From assembly GCA_029259845.1 (NCBI GenBank), contig JAJDEI010000262.1, positions 1 to 59,944 of the forward strand: 59,944 nt of DNA, written 5' to 3'. Below, one piece after another: positions 10,959 to 21,968 of the stretch. The notes beneath the pieces were generated by a model, which ran no database searches, was not told where the DNA came from, and saw only the letters and a program-made list of their open reading frames with translations. The DNA comes from Planctomycetaceae bacterium (GTDB lineage Bacteria; Planctomycetota; Planctomycetia; Planctomycetales; Planctomycetaceae). Made by a program: the position numbers and the translations under genes. Numbering within the stretch: position 1 is the first letter of the stretch; every line of letters begins with the position of its first letter.

Positions 10959-13466
10959 TCACTCGCCACCGCTTCCGGCGGTCGCTTCTGTCGACGTTGC
11001 GGCTTGGGCCGCTTCGACGCGCTGTTTCTGTTCTAATCGCAATCGTTCGAGCCGTGAGAGTGGCTTCTCGGTCGGAGCGGCCTTGGCGACTGGCTTGGGC
11101 GTCGCCGCAGGTTGGTTCTTTTTCGGGGGGAGCGGCTTGTCGATCTGGAGGCGTCCGGTCCCCAGATTGTGCAGGATGGTGACTCCCGCCTCGGGCACGA
11201 GCACTTGGCAGAACAGGTTCTTGTGATTGCCCGGCGGGGATCCGGCCTCAGTTTTCACGGTGAAGACGAGCTGTTCGGTGTCTTTGGTCACCTTGAGGCT
11301 TTCGGCGGTCGTCTTGGCGGGCAGGCCGATGAGCTTGACCTCGGCTTCGCCCTCGAAGTCTTTGCGCTTGTTGACCTTGATGATGAGCGGCGTTTCCTGG
11401 CCCTGCTCGACGGAGGCGGCCTGATATTCGAACTTGAGGTACTGCTCTTCGACGGTGAGCGGGACGAACGCCGTGCATGTTTCGACCGACCCGTTCCCCG
11501 ACTTGGCCGTCGCGCGGACGGCGATCATGGTCGTTTGCACAGCCGCATTGCCCGCCGCGTTGATGGGGATTACCGTTTCGGTCTGATCGCCGGGGATCGA
11601 AATCGTGCGGGACGAGTTGACTCCCGGCGGGTTTTGCAGCATGTCGATCTTGATCGCTTCCGCGTAACCTTCGTTGCGCTCAGCGATCACCTTGAGGTTC
11701 ATCGGCCCGCCCTGCACGAGCGGCACGGTGGGCGGTTCGATGCGAATTCGGAACGGAGCCGCCTCGGTGACGACGACCGGCATCCGCAGTTCTTCCTCCT
11801 GCCAGACACGTTGGTTGTTGCGGCCCCGGATCATCAGGTTGAGCTGCGAGAGCGGCCCTTCAATGACGCGCTCCTGTTTCGGATCCGCCAGATAGGTGAT
11901 GATCGAGGAATACCTTCCTGCGACCGGCGCATCGGCGGCGGCGTAGAACACAACCGGCATTGCCCCGCCGCCGCGCCAGCCTTCCGGGCATTCGATGCTG
12001 ACCCCCGCAGGCAGGTCGTCACTCCGGTAATTCACCGGTCCGCCAAAATCGGCGCGACTGACATTAACGACCAGTCCGCACCCACCTCCCTGGGGAATGA
12101 TGATTTGCGGCTGGACGTACAACTGAAATTCCGTGGCACGGGCAACCACTTTGGGTTCGATGGGAGTGATCTCAACCCGGTAGGCGTGGGCATCGCTTCC
12201 CTGGCGGAGATGGTCACGGATGGCGACCGCATACTCGCCGTCCGCAGGAATCGTGAAGCGGATGAAACTGTCCGCACCGCGGCTGTCGTCATTGGCGGCG
12301 AGTTGGTTTCCGGTCGCAACGTCATACACGTAGACCACTGGATCCAACTCGGACCGGATGCGGAGGGCATACACCTCGATATCAAACACCTGGCCCTTGG
12401 TCGCGGTGAATTTGAAGTAGTCGGCTTCGTCTCCTTCCGTCAAGACGCCATTGAAAGCCCCCGGAGCGGTGCCGGCGGTTGCTTCCGTGTGCGTGTCGTT
12501 GGGTTCCGCCTCAATGGTGTTGGCGAGGTCCGCCAGCCGGAACCAGTTCCAGGAGGGAGCGACGCCGTGCTCGTCGTCCGCGGTGAGGCCGTACCGTTCG
12601 GGCGCTTCGGCCGGCAGGGTGATCTCCCGGGTGAACGTTCCCGTTGGGTCACCGAGGAACGTGACCGTCAAGGTCTCTCCCGGTTTGCCGCCAGCAGGCA
12701 CGATGGCCTTCGGCCGTGGGAAGTTGCCGATATGCAACCGGTACAAGGCGTTGCCATCCCCATTGTAGGAACTGTCGCGGATAGCGATGACGTACTTTCC
12801 GTCGGCCGGAATCATGGTGCTGACGACGGCGTCGTTCCAGACGAGGGCCGCATCGTCGTTGGAGACGAGTACATTGCGATCCTCGCTCAGGATCGTGAGC
12901 GACGGATCGAAGTAGTTTCCCCCACTGGAGAGCCCCATCCGCATTCCGAAGACTTCCGCACTGAGCCGCTGCCCCTGTTTGGCCTCGACCATAAAGTAGT
13001 CGATGTCCTCGCTGTCGATGCGGCCGTGCACGGTGACATTCTGCTCAATCGCCTGCGGCTCGGTGAAGATGGTGTTCGGCTCCACTTCGTCAACAACCGG
13101 CAGCGCCCCCACATGGAACACCTTCAGGTTTGTCAGCCCGGTCCGCGTACGGAGACGGAGACGCTTGGCCCCCAGTGTCGCGTCCGGGGCGAGTTTGAAA
13201 CGAACCTTGACCTGTTTCCCGTCACTGTTGCCCTGCTCGTCCTTGGGGACCTCGAAGCTGACGATCTCGACGCCGTCGTCGTAGATCATCACCTCTTCGG
13301 CGTCCTGCAGGTTCGAGCCGTTGAACACGACATCGAGTTCTGTCCCCCGTTGGCCGCCGTACGGTACGACGCTCCCCAAACCGGGCGAAGCTGCGACGGC
13401 GGGAGCCGCTTGGGACAGCAAGACGGCAGTCAACAACAGGGCGAAGTAACGAGAAGCGATCGACAT
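10959..13466 (-). CDS. PPC (pre-peptidase C-terminal) domain protein, exported
   Basis: An 835-residue exported protein. A signal peptide ([20 protein letters not shown]) is followed by an IPT/TIG-like segment ([20 protein letters not shown]) and two PPC-type beta-sandwich domains with the EVEPNT/EAEPNDT starts (for example [20 protein letters not shown] and [19 protein letters not shown]). More beta-rich segments follow, then a Pro/Lys/Ala-rich tail. These are non-catalytic carbohydrate- or surface-associated domains. Start 13466 has a good ribosome binding site (GAGGA, 7 bases away). The 82 residues open upstream are out of character. An 871-codon antisense frame crosses this gene and is rejected. 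Confidence 0.88.
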   Translation of the reverse strand: MSIASRYFALLLTAVLLSQAAPAVAASPGLGSVVPYGGQRGTELDVVFNGSNLQDAEEVMIYDDGVEIVSFEVPKDEQGNSDGKQVKVRFKLAPDATLGAKRLRLRTRTGLTNLKVFHVGALPVVDEVEPNTIFTEPQAIEQNVTVHGRIDSEDIDYFMVEAKQGQRLSAEVFGMRMGLSSGGNYFDPSLTILSEDRNVLVSNDDAALVWNDAVVSTMIPADGKYVIAIRDSSYNGDGNALYRLHIGNFPRPKAIVPAGGKPGETLTVTFLGDPTGTFTREITLPAEAPERYGLTADDEHGVAPSWNWFRLADLANTIEAEPNDTHTEATAGTAPGAFNGVLTEGDEADYFKFTATKGQVFDIEVYALRIRSELDPVVYVYDVATGNQLAANDDSRGADSFIRFTIPADGEYAVAIRDHLRQGSDAHAYRVEITPIEPKVVARATEFQLYVQPQIIIPQGGGCGLVVNVSRADFGGPVNYRSDDLPAGVSIECPEGWRGGGAMPVVFYAAADAPVAGRYSSIITYLADPKQERVIEGPLSQLNLMIRGRNNQRVWQEEELRMPVVVTEAAPFRIRIEPPTVPLVQGGPMNLKVIAERNEGYAEAIKIDMLQNPPGVNSSRTISIPGDQTETVIPINAAGNAAVQTTMIAVRATAKSGNGSVETCTAFVPLTVEEQYLKFEYQAASVEQGQETPLIIKVNKRKDFEGEAEVKLIGLPAKTTAESLKVTKDTEQLVFTVKTEAGSPPGNHKNLFCQVLVPEAGVTILHNLGTGRLQIDKPLPPKKNQPAATPKPVAKAAPTEKPLSRLERLRLEQKQRVEAAQAATSTEATAGSGGE

Positions 13467-13723
13467 GGTTTTTCCTCGACGAATGCGAACCCCGAAGGTG
13501 TCGCGCAGGGGTGCGGCTGTTCGTTCAAGACGGGACGACTGGGGCCTCATTGTTCGATGTGCTGCTTTCGCGACATCGGCTGTCACGGCGTTCATCGACA
13601 CAGGGATCGCCAGCCAACACGTTCCGGAGAACGTGTCGTTCAGCTGGCCCGGAAGGCGAAACGAGTTGCGTCGGCATTCGCACGGGCGCACAGTTGGCCC
13701 GAGACACCTCACGAGAGACGGTG

Positions 13724-15052
13724 TTAGGCAAGCGCGTCCTGCATCAATTTCCCGCCCTTGACGATTTCAATCGGACGGTCGCCCGGTGCCATCAATTCCT
13801 TGTCGGCAACGATTCCCAGGCAGTGATAAACAGTTGTAAACAGGTCCATGGGCAGGACCGGATCGCGCTCCGGCTCTGTGGCGGTCGCATCGGAAGCACC
13901 GTACACATAGCCGCGTTTGATGCCGCCGCCGGCCAGCACAACGCTGAAGCCCTTCGGCCAGTGGTCGCGACCGGAACTGGCGTTAATCTTGGGGGTTCGG
14001 CCGAATTCCGAGGAGACCATCACCAACGTCTCGTCGAGCAAGCCGCGCTCATCGAGGTCGGTAATCAGCCGGGAGAACGCCTGGTCGAACGGAGGCATCT
14101 GGCCACGGAACCCACCCACGATGTTGCCATGCATATCCCAGCCGCCGTACGTCAGGTTGACGAGCCGGACACCCGCTTCGACCAGACGGCGGGCAAGCAG
14201 CATTCGCGCCCCTGCCTGGTTGCGACCGTACTCGTCGCGCAGCTTGGCGTCTTCTTTCTCAAGGTCGAACGCTTCACGGGCCTGCGGAGAGTTGATCAGG
14301 TTGTAGGCGCTCTCGTAGAAGCTGTCCATGGCCGTGATTTGGTCCGATTTCTCGCGGCCCTGGAAGTAGGCGTTCACCGCCTCCAGTGCCGATCGGCGAT
14401 TCGCGAAACGGGAGTCGTCAATCCCCGCGGGGAGGTTGAGATCCCGAACCTTGAACCCGCCCGCGGCCGGGTCGCTGCCCAGCGAGAACGGCGCGAATGC
14501 CGAACTGAGATACCCGCTCCCGGCGTACGTGTTGGGCTGGTTGGGAATGCAAACGTAAGGCGGGAGATTGTTGCGAGAACCGTATTCGTGCGAGACCACC
14601 GACCCGATACTCGGAAACACGAGTGCGGGGCTCGGCTTGTAGCCGGTGAACATGTTGTGCGTGCCCCGCTCATGCGCCGCTTCGCCGTGCGTCATGGAGC
14701 GGACAATCGTCAGCTTGTCAGCCACCTGAGCGGTCTTGGCGAGCGTGTTGCCGAACAGCACGCCGTCAAGCTTGGTCTGCACCTGCCCCATTTCTCCGCG
14801 GTACTCGATGGGAGCATACGGTTTGGGGTCGAACGACTCCTGATGGGCCATTCCGCCCGGCAGGAAAATATGAATGACCGACTTGGCCGTCCCGTCGAAG
14901 TTTTCGTAGTTCTTGAGGTCTCCCAGCGCCGGTCGGCCACGGAGCAGCTCCGGGAGAGTGAGCCCCGCACCGGCCAACACGCCGACCGAGAGGAACCCGC
15001 GCCGCGAAAGACGCTCGAAATGTGCCGGCGTGCAGTTGTTGTTTCGGGCCAT
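13724..15052 (-). CDS. DUF1501 family protein, Tat-exported
   Basis: A 442-residue DUF1501 protein and the first gene of the four-gene exported cluster. The N-terminus has a twin-arginine signal ([17 protein letters not shown]). Motifs typical of the family follow: [59 protein letters not shown] and a C-terminal [12 protein letters not shown]. Start 15052 (MARNNN) was preferred over upstream in-frame ATGs because AAGGAG lies 8 bases before it. It is about 25% similar by eye to the DUF1501 protein at the window start, and the two are clearly different subfamilies. Enzymatic function is not established for the family. Confidence 0.92.
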   Translation of the reverse strand: MARNNNCTPAHFERLSRRGFLSVGVLAGAGLTLPELLRGRPALGDLKNYENFDGTAKSVIHIFLPGGMAHQESFDPKPYAPIEYRGEMGQVQTKLDGVLFGNTLAKTAQVADKLTIVRSMTHGEAAHERGTHNMFTGYKPSPALVFPSIGSVVSHEYGSRNNLPPYVCIPNQPNTYAGSGYLSSAFAPFSLGSDPAAGGFKVRDLNLPAGIDDSRFANRRSALEAVNAYFQGREKSDQITAMDSFYESAYNLINSPQAREAFDLEKEDAKLRDEYGRNQAGARMLLARRLVEAGVRLVNLTYGGWDMHGNIVGGFRGQMPPFDQAFSRLITDLDERGLLDETLVMVSSEFGRTPKINASSGRDHWPKGFSVVLAGGGIKRGYVYGASDATATEPERDPVLPMDLFTTVYHCLGIVADKELMAPGDRPIEIVKGGKLMQDALA

Positions 15053-15784
15053 GGTCATTTCTCCTTCGTCCATCAATTCAAGGGGGGGGCGGCTCATGGG
15101 GAATGCGCTGAGCCGTCAGGTCTGCTCTTCGTACGTTGTCAGGAGGTGTCCGTCGTCGGGATGTCAATCGAGACATCAACAAGATCAAGACGTCCGTATT
15201 GTCAAGACGTCAGTTTCGTGCAGGGCATGCCGCCGACGAATGAATCACAAGGGATCAACGACTCACGAGGGATAACAATGCATTCGCACTGTAGAAGATA
15301 TAAGGGGGGTTCCAGCGGGAACACGCAGGCGGGATCGGGCGGGACGTGGGATGTCCAGAGGCAGGCGGTTCGAATCCTGTTTTCAATCAACGGATCAACG
15401 AACTTCAATGATGATCAGCATACGCACGCCGAAGCGCCGTTGTCAAGGGGTTGGCTCGAAGGCAGTGACGGTTTCGCGCAGAGCCTGGAGCGAACCACTG
15501 ATTCGGTTGACGCTTCTGGAACGAAGCAACCACCGGGTGTTTCCACCGAATGCCCCACACGCTCACCCGACGCTGTTCGATGCACTCGCCCCATCCCCCC
15601 GTTACCCTCCAATTCCGTCACTCCGGTCACCGTCACAACGGAAAAAAACGCACCCCTGCCAACCACCACCGGCCCGCCCGTTCAAGGCGGCCCCGGCACG
15701 CACCCTCGCCATTCGGCGGCAGGGAATCTAACATTCTTACCCCTTAACAACACAGCACCCGTTTTTATTCGACCAGTTTCCGAA
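15053..15784. other. 732-base divergent intergenic region
   Basis: It separates the minus-strand DUF1501 cluster from the plus-strand desaturase-like gene, so promoters for both should lie here. The short phrase TCAAGACGTC recurs at about 15185 and 15202. A tRNA-like T-arm phrase (GGTTCGAATCC, 15366) has no cloverleaf around it. No gene could be supported. Confidence 0.5.
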
Positions 15785-17212
<1,428 letters not shown>

Positions 17213-17270
17213 ACGAGACGGTTTGTCGCGTGACGGCATCGGCCGAAGCGGCTCCCAGTCTTGACGACCT

Positions 17271-17897
17271 TCACTGGCCAGCCGCCATAGCCAGTTGCAG
17301 CATTTCGTTCAGCATTTCCTTCAGTCGAGGACATTTCTGGACCGCCACTTGGGGGTCGAGCTTCCCAAAAAGCTCTTTGCCATAGGTTGTTTTCTTGTAG
17401 CTCCGCCGAGTTCGAGTTCTGTAGACCTTATCCAGCAATTTGGCGGGTGGTTCGTCAAAGTTGATTGTTTCCGGCTGCGCGATCTTGCCGGGAAGAGCCT
17501 TCGCAATGATCGATGGAAAGAGTGTCGGCTGACTGAGCAGCCACGCTTCGAATTCATGAACGGCGAAGAACATGCGGAACAGTTCGCGGTCGACTTCTTT
17601 CTCAATATGTCGGACACCCCAGTCGTACCGTTCGTCAGCGGTCATTGTGTGCCCCGGATAGAACTTCGGTCCGTATAGGTCTATCAATCCGATTACGGCG
17701 ATGATGTCTTCTTTGTGCGGCCCATCGAGATGCATGTGAGTTTTGGTGGCCACTTTCCGCATGAATTCCGGATAGCCATTGAACGTGACAACCTGGATGC
17801 CCACATTATTCTCAAGTTGTGGATTTAGCCATCGCTGCAGGAAGTCGCCCGCCGCCAGCTTCTCGGTAACACCTTCGACAAACAGAATGAACTTCAT
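17271..17897 (-). CDS. DUF4276 family protein (TOPRIM-like), candidate defence effector
   Basis: A 208-residue DUF4276 protein. The start MKFILFVEGVTEK matches the TOPRIM-type glutamate motif (Glu8), an acidic IGLIDLYG segment lies near residue 75, and the family hallmark FFAVHEFEAWLLS is near residue 115. DUF4276 is generally regarded as a divergent TOPRIM-like fold, so a metal-dependent nuclease is the leading hypothesis, not a demonstrated activity. The ATG at 17897 overlaps the TGA of the AAA ATPase by 4 bases (ATGA), so the two are translationally coupled. The 38 in-frame residues upstream of this ATG are antisense noise. The ATPase plus TOPRIM-like layout resembles PARIS (AriA/AriB) and OLD/Gabija-type defence pairs. 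Confidence 0.85.
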   Translation of the reverse strand: MKFILFVEGVTEKLAAGDFLQRWLNPQLENNVGIQVVTFNGYPEFMRKVATKTHMHLDGPHKEDIIAVIGLIDLYGPKFYPGHTMTADERYDWGVRHIEKEVDRELFRMFFAVHEFEAWLLSQPTLFPSIIAKALPGKIAQPETINFDEPPAKLLDKVYRTRTRRSYKKTTYGKELFGKLDPQVAVQKCPRLKEMLNEMLQLAMAAGQ

Positions 17898-19090
17898 TGC
17901 ATGGCCTCCAATTCGCGAGACCGATAAAGTTCTCCCAACGTGTACTTGTCGAGCCAGAATTCCAATTCGTCGCCACTCACCACTTTCAGCTGTGTTTCGC
18001 CTTCGTGCCACTCCACGACCGTGGTCGTGGGGGCCTCGTCCGCAAAGGCATCCAGAAACTCAGGTGAGTGCGTCGTCAGGATGACCTGAGTCCGGAGTGC
18101 CGCATCGCGAGCGTATTCCGCGACAATCGGGAGCATTGATGGGTGCAGTCCTGTTTCCGGCTCGTCGATTGCAATCAACGGCGGCGGTTTCGGATTTGCA
18201 AGCACTGCGAGCAGGAACAAGAAGCGAAGCGTTCCATCGGAAAGATCTGCCGCAGACTGCTCACGCTGAAGGCTTCGCCATCGGACGCGAAGTTGAATCC
18301 GCTGGTCAGCCACTGGTGGAAAGATCAGCTCTTCGAAGTCGTCGCTGAACGCCGACCGGACCGCCGTGTTGACCTCACTCTTGAAGTCGCGATCGGAAGT
18401 ATACAGCGTATGCAGCACAGAAATGAGATTCTGCCCGTCGGAGTCGACGACCGGCTCATTGCGCGCAACTGCCGCTTGGCGCATCCGGGAAGCGCGGTCC
18501 GTGTGAATATCCTCGTACACGCGCCAGTTGGCAAACCGTGGCTGAAACGCATCAATGAGCGGATTCACCGAAACCGGGCCAGCCGTCGCAGAAAGCAGCG
18601 TCTCTTCTTCGTCAATTTTTTCTTCGGGAGCGACGAGCCCATGCTCTTGGGAATCGAAAACCACGGCGTGCTGCCGATGGCGTTCCAACAATTTGAATGG
18701 TTCGGGTTTCTCGCCTGTCTCGACCCTGTAGTAGTTGCCCAGCACCTCTGAACTGATCCGGTACGAACTCGACTTACCGATTCGGTCGAGGATGAGGTCG
18801 TATGTCAGACTATCACGTCCTTCGTCACGGCTCTCATCGACCGGCGACATCTTCGTCCGAAAGTGAAGCCGTTCGGCCTGACCATCCCACAGGAGAGGGT
18901 CCATACCGCCTGCACTTTGAATGTAGTCTCCAAGTCCGCCCTTGCCGGCCGTTGTCAGCAGCTCGAGCACACGCAACAAGTTTGACTTGCCGCTGCCGTT
19001 CGGCCCGATGACGACATTCAGCCGACCCGGCTTCCAGGTCACGTGCCTGATTGACCGAAAGCCTTCGATTTCCAGTTCGAGGATTCTCAT
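17894..19090 (-). CDS. AAA family ATPase (AAA_21/SMC-like), partner of DUF4276
   Basis: A 398-residue ABC/SMC-type ATPase. Walker A GPNGSGKSN is at residues 29-37. An ABC-like signature ADLSDGTLRFLFL precedes Walker B PLIAIDEPETGLHPSM, and an H-loop lies at VILTTHSPEFLDAF. It begins MRILELEIEGFRSI, typical of the AAA_21/DUF2813/RecF-like group. Start 19090 has AGGGA 8 bases upstream. The frame continues 40 codons further and there reads as the start of an unrelated nucleotidyltransferase (see the pseudogene), so that extension is not part of this protein. The protein probably senses or remodels nucleic acid or a phage signal and controls the coupled DUF4276 product (inference from similar gene pairs). 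Confidence 0.88.
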   Translation of the reverse strand: MRILELEIEGFRSIRHVTWKPGRLNVVIGPNGSGKSNLLRVLELLTTAGKGGLGDYIQSAGGMDPLLWDGQAERLHFRTKMSPVDESRDEGRDSLTYDLILDRIGKSSSYRISSEVLGNYYRVETGEKPEPFKLLERHRQHAVVFDSQEHGLVAPEEKIDEEETLLSATAGPVSVNPLIDAFQPRFANWRVYEDIHTDRASRMRQAAVARNEPVVDSDGQNLISVLHTLYTSDRDFKSEVNTAVRSAFSDDFEELIFPPVADQRIQLRVRWRSLQREQSAADLSDGTLRFLFLLAVLANPKPPPLIAIDEPETGLHPSMLPIVAEYARDAALRTQVILTTHSPEFLDAFADEAPTTTVVEWHEGETQLKVVSGDELEFWLDKYTLGELYRSRELEAMQ

Positions 19091-19141
19091 TTCGATTGTC
19101 CCTGTTGGGAATGTTCCGGCCGCCCGCAGCGAGTTTTCGAG

Positions 19142-19210
19142 GGACTCAACGCGTCTTGAGTTCAGCAACTTCAAGAACTCTTTGAAGTCGTCCGCGAGCG
19201 AGATCGGCAT
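19142..19210 (-). pseudogene. 5' stump of a nucleotidyltransferase gene
   Basis: Reading from ATG 19210, the frame gives MPISLADDFKEFLKLLNSRR then VE, which matches from memory the N-terminus of a family of small nucleotidyltransferases that continue YLLIGGYAV. Here the resemblance stops after about 22 residues. The sequence turns into SLENSLRAAG and the ribosome binding site of the AAA ATPase. The start lies inside the 3' end of the small upstream gene, as is usual for this pair. No other part of the nucleotidyltransferase is found before 17212, so the rest was deleted or replaced. Confidence 0.65.
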
Positions 19211-19376
19211 CGTTGATCTGTCGAAGCCGTTCGACCTCTTGCAGGCATTCCTTGGGGGACCGCGAGTGCCAGGAGGCCGCCCTGTCCGACGGCTCGGACA
19301 ACGTACCGACGGAGAACGCGGATCGGTCGAGGCGGGGAGAATCGGTGGCTCGTGTCGGCTCAGACATGTCCGCCAT
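19146..19376 (-). CDS. small protein normally paired with a nucleotidyltransferase
   Basis: A 76-residue protein with no signal peptide. Its C-terminal half (SPKECLQEVERLRQIN, then GRLQRVLEVAELKTR) resembles small proteins of the type 'SKTPEERLEALELMRQ...RLQRVLEV' that are often encoded just upstream of, and overlapping, a nucleotidyltransferase gene. Here the partner survives only as a stump. The start at 19376 or the ATG at 19367 is possible; neither has a strong ribosome binding site. The stop lies 55 bases before the AAA ATPase start, so it may now act as leader gene of that unit. The antitoxin-like role is inferred from genetic context only. Confidence 0.65.
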   Translation of the reverse strand: MADMSEPTRATDSPRLDRSAFSVGTLSEPSDRAASWHSRSPKECLQEVERLRQINDADLARGRLQRVLEVAELKTR

Positions 19377-19562
19377 TGTACCAGAACTCTCACGCCACAC
19401 AGGTGAAAATGGGCGATGCGGAGCCCGGCTCCTCGCCTCTTCAATCGCAGCCATCTCGGCTGGGCGAACGACGAGAAACGGAATTTCTCGAAAGGGCGTT
19501 CCCAAGCCGGAGTTTGGGAATGAGCCACCCGCCAAGAGCCATCAGCCAACGGCCAACCACCG

Positions 19563-19820
19563 TCACGCGTTGCTGCATTCGACCCGTTTGAGAATCTCGC
19601 ACAGCATCTCGGTTTGCTTCTCCATGTGCTGGTCGAGGCAGTGGAGATGGTGGGTCCAGGAGTCGCGGAGCGGGAGCACGAAGTTTCGGGCGGTCCAGAC
19701 GGCGGACTGCGCCAGCATGCGCAGAAACACGAGAAGCACCACCAACGGGGTGCCCAGGTCGATGAGGCGTTCGATCCACTCCACAGCGTCAATCCACAGG
19801 CCGAAGGACAGGTTCAGCAC
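19563..19820 (-). CDS. small membrane protein, hypothetical
   Basis: An 85-residue frame starting at GTG 19820. It has one clear hydrophobic helix (LGTPLVVLLVFLRMLAQSAV), then an amphipathic tail with HHLHCLDQHMEKQTEML, which may be a short coiled coil. No family recognised. No ribosome binding site is evident and no ATG is available, so the start is uncertain. It lies between the AAA/DUF4276 module and the sigma-54-activator-like gene, on the same strand as both. Confidence 0.5.
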   Translation of the reverse strand: MLNLSFGLWIDAVEWIERLIDLGTPLVVLLVFLRMLAQSAVWTARNFVLPLRDSWTHHLHCLDQHMEKQTEMLCEILKRVECSNA

Positions 19821-19991
19821 CCACGAGCGGCCGCGCGGATCGCGCAGCCGCCCGTCTGCAGTGCTTGCTGTCTATTCTGGAGAAGTTGCGCTGTGGGACA
19901 TCGGACAGAGCACCCACCATGTTGTGACTCAGGGGACGCGATGGGAATCCGCGCGTTTCCGGCGTTCGTTCGCTGGGAAACGGCAAGCCGC

Positions 19992-21377
19992 TCACGCAGC
20001 GCGTGAGACGCGGTTGGATCCCGGCCCGCCCCGGGGGGGATAACCGTACTCGCGAAGTTTTCCGGAGAGGGTTCGCAGCCCAATCTTGAGGGCTTTGGCG
20101 GTCATCTCGCGGTTGCCGCCGAATCGGTTGAACGTCGCCTCGATGAGTTTCCGTTCCATTTCGCGGAGCGTGAGCCCGGTTTCTTCGACGTCATCATCCG
20201 CCGGCTTCTCAATCCAGGTGGCCAGGGTCGCCGCATGGAGGTCGGAGCCGGTCTCGATGGCACAGCAGCGTTCGAGGACGTTGTTGAGTTCCCGGATGTT
20301 GCCGGGCCAGTCATGCCGCTTGAGCAGTTCGAGGGCCTCGGCAGTGAGTCGCAGCGACGGCTTGCCCTCGCGTGCGGAATATTCTGCCAGAAAATGCTCG
20401 GCCAGCACGCCGACATCATCCGCACGATCCCGCAGCGCGGGCACTTGCACGATGTGTCCCGAAAGGGCTTCGCACAAATCCGCACGAAAGCGTCCCTGTG
20501 CCACGGCCGTCCGCAGGTCGACGTGCGTCGTGGCGATGATGTTGGGAGGAGGCAACGTGCCTTCCGGGGTTTCGCTGTGAGCAGCCGAGTCACGAATCAC
20601 CCGCATCAGACGCTCCTGGGTCGTCAGCGAAACGGCGTCGATGTCATCGAGGAGCAGGGTGCCGCCGGCGGCCTGCTGCAGGCGGCTGTCCTCGCCTTCC
20701 GGGGTTTCGCCGAACAGTTCGTGTTCGATGGCGGTGCCGCAGAGCACTTGGCAGCGAACCCGGACAATCGGCTTGCGGCTGCCGAACCGGGCCCGATGCA
20801 GCGCCCGCGCGGCGACGGTTGTCCCGGAGCCGGGTTCACCGGTGACGAGGACGGGGCTGCGATCATCGGCCAGTTGTTGGATCTCGTCCCTGAGCTGCAG
20901 CATGGCGTTGCATTGGCCGACCATGTCGTCGACGCCGCGCGACAGCAGCCGCCGTTTGAGCTGTTGGTTCTCGGAGATCAGATGCGACCGGCCGAGCGCA
21001 GTGAAGGCCGCTCCGCGGAGCTTGTCTCGGGTGAGCGGCGGGTCGAGAATCTCACACGAAGCGATCGTCGTTGCGCGGAACTGTTCCCGTTGCCCGATGG
21101 CCGGCAGGACGATGAACTGTGTCGGTTGGTGGTGCGTCCGCGTGACCCACTCCAGTTCGGCGACATGCCTCGCGTCGGGCGGCTCGTCGAGAATGCAACA
21201 TCCGAAAGACCCTTCGGCAAGCAGCTCCCGAAGTTCGTCCAGATCCGTGGTCTGAATCGTCTCGGATGTCTGGTCCGCAATGATCTCGGCAAGTCGCGCG
21301 GATGCGTTGAGGTCCGTGGAGAAAATGACGGCGCGACCGCTCATGCGGATCGTCGCGGCGGAATGGTCGATGCTCAT
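19992..21377 (-). CDS. sigma-54-activator-like protein with degenerate AAA+ domain
   Basis: A 461-residue NtrC-like protein: an N-terminal receiver-like alpha/beta region without clear phospho-acceptor (about 13-120), a AAA+ domain (about 155-385) and a Fis-type helix-turn-helix (GGNREMTAKALKIGLRTLS, near residue 430). Many NtrC landmarks are present: Walker B GGTLLLDDID, the GRFRADL segment and RHDWPGNIREL. Two are missing. Walker A reads GEPGSGTT, with Thr where the ATP-binding Lys should be, and the GAFTGA loop that contacts sigma-54 is absent (HELFGETPEGEDSRLQQAAG). It is therefore probably a DNA-binding regulator that no longer drives sigma-54 by ATP hydrolysis. The Walker A codons were checked on the DNA (near 20825-20845). 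Confidence 0.88.
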   Translation of the reverse strand: MSIDHSAATIRMSGRAVIFSTDLNASARLAEIIADQTSETIQTTDLDELRELLAEGSFGCCILDEPPDARHVAELEWVTRTHHQPTQFIVLPAIGQREQFRATTIASCEILDPPLTRDKLRGAAFTALGRSHLISENQQLKRRLLSRGVDDMVGQCNAMLQLRDEIQQLADDRSPVLVTGEPGSGTTVAARALHRARFGSRKPIVRVRCQVLCGTAIEHELFGETPEGEDSRLQQAAGGTLLLDDIDAVSLTTQERLMRVIRDSAAHSETPEGTLPPPNIIATTHVDLRTAVAQGRFRADLCEALSGHIVQVPALRDRADDVGVLAEHFLAEYSAREGKPSLRLTAEALELLKRHDWPGNIRELNNVLERCCAIETGSDLHAATLATWIEKPADDDVEETGLTLREMERKLIEATFNRFGGNREMTAKALKIGLRTLSGKLREYGYPPRGGPGSNRVSRAA

Positions 21378-21620
21378 ACGACAGAGGTCCCTGAAAATCT
21401 AAAGGAGGAGTGCGGACCGGGTGAGAAGGGAACGGCTGCGCTCACTGCACCGGGACCACGGCGCACGGACCGTCAGCGCGTGACAAAACGTCAGCGGCTT
21501 CCGGACCGGACCCGAGCCGGTGGAGTGCACACAAAATCGTGATGGAGAGACAAAACTCGCCAATCCGCGACGGACGTCACGAACCTGGTAGCGGGCTTCG
21601 CCGGTCGGAAAGGGATGGGG

Positions 21621-21750
21621 AGAGGAGAGAGAGAGAGAGAGTTGAGAGGAGAGAGAGCTGAGAGAGTGGGATTTGAGAGAGAGCAGAGAGAGAGAAGGAG
21701 GTCGCGAGAGAGAGTTGAGAGAGAGCAGATTGAGAGAGAGAGAGTTGAGG
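21621..21750. repeat. 130-base GA-rich low-complexity tract
   Basis: Nearly pure purine on the plus strand, built from runs of GAGAGA broken by GTTGAG, GCTGAG and GCAGA. It lies about 245 bases upstream of the NtrC-like gene, whose leader would carry it as a CU-rich tract. Length variation by slippage is likely. No gene is seen from 21378 to 22562. Confidence 0.85.
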
Positions 21751-21968
21751 GGCGGATTGATATCGCTAATCGCTGTTTTGTGTCAAGTCTTGTTCGTCGA
21801 TTGCCGACGGCATTTGCCTCTTTTTTTGCAACACCACCGAAAGGGGGCGTCGCTTGCTCCATCCGGCGACCGGTGAATGTGAATCCCCGGCGCGGCCCAA
21901 CCGCGCTCGGCCGATTCGTGAAATCAGTGGTTATGGGGAGACCGCGGATGGGCCCAGCGCGACCGCGC

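Noticed and set aside
11112-13727. 871-codon open frame on the plus strand
   Set aside because: It is fully antisense to the PPC-domain gene, its translation resembles no family, and high GC with strong codon bias opens such frames.
15350-15400. possible tRNA (GGTTCGAATCC phrase)
   Set aside because: The flanking bases do not form a T-stem, and no acceptor, D-arm or anticodon arm pairs around it.
13511-15784. 758-codon extension of the desaturase-like frame
   Set aside because: It runs antisense through the DUF1501 gene and the divergent spacer. The family N-terminus (dinucleotide-binding motif) starts just after the ATG at 15785.
19091-19792. 234-codon upstream extension of the AAA ATPase frame
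   Set aside because: It contains the nucleotidyltransferase start and then antisense-like sequence. The AAA family begins at MRILELEIEGF with its own ribosome binding site.
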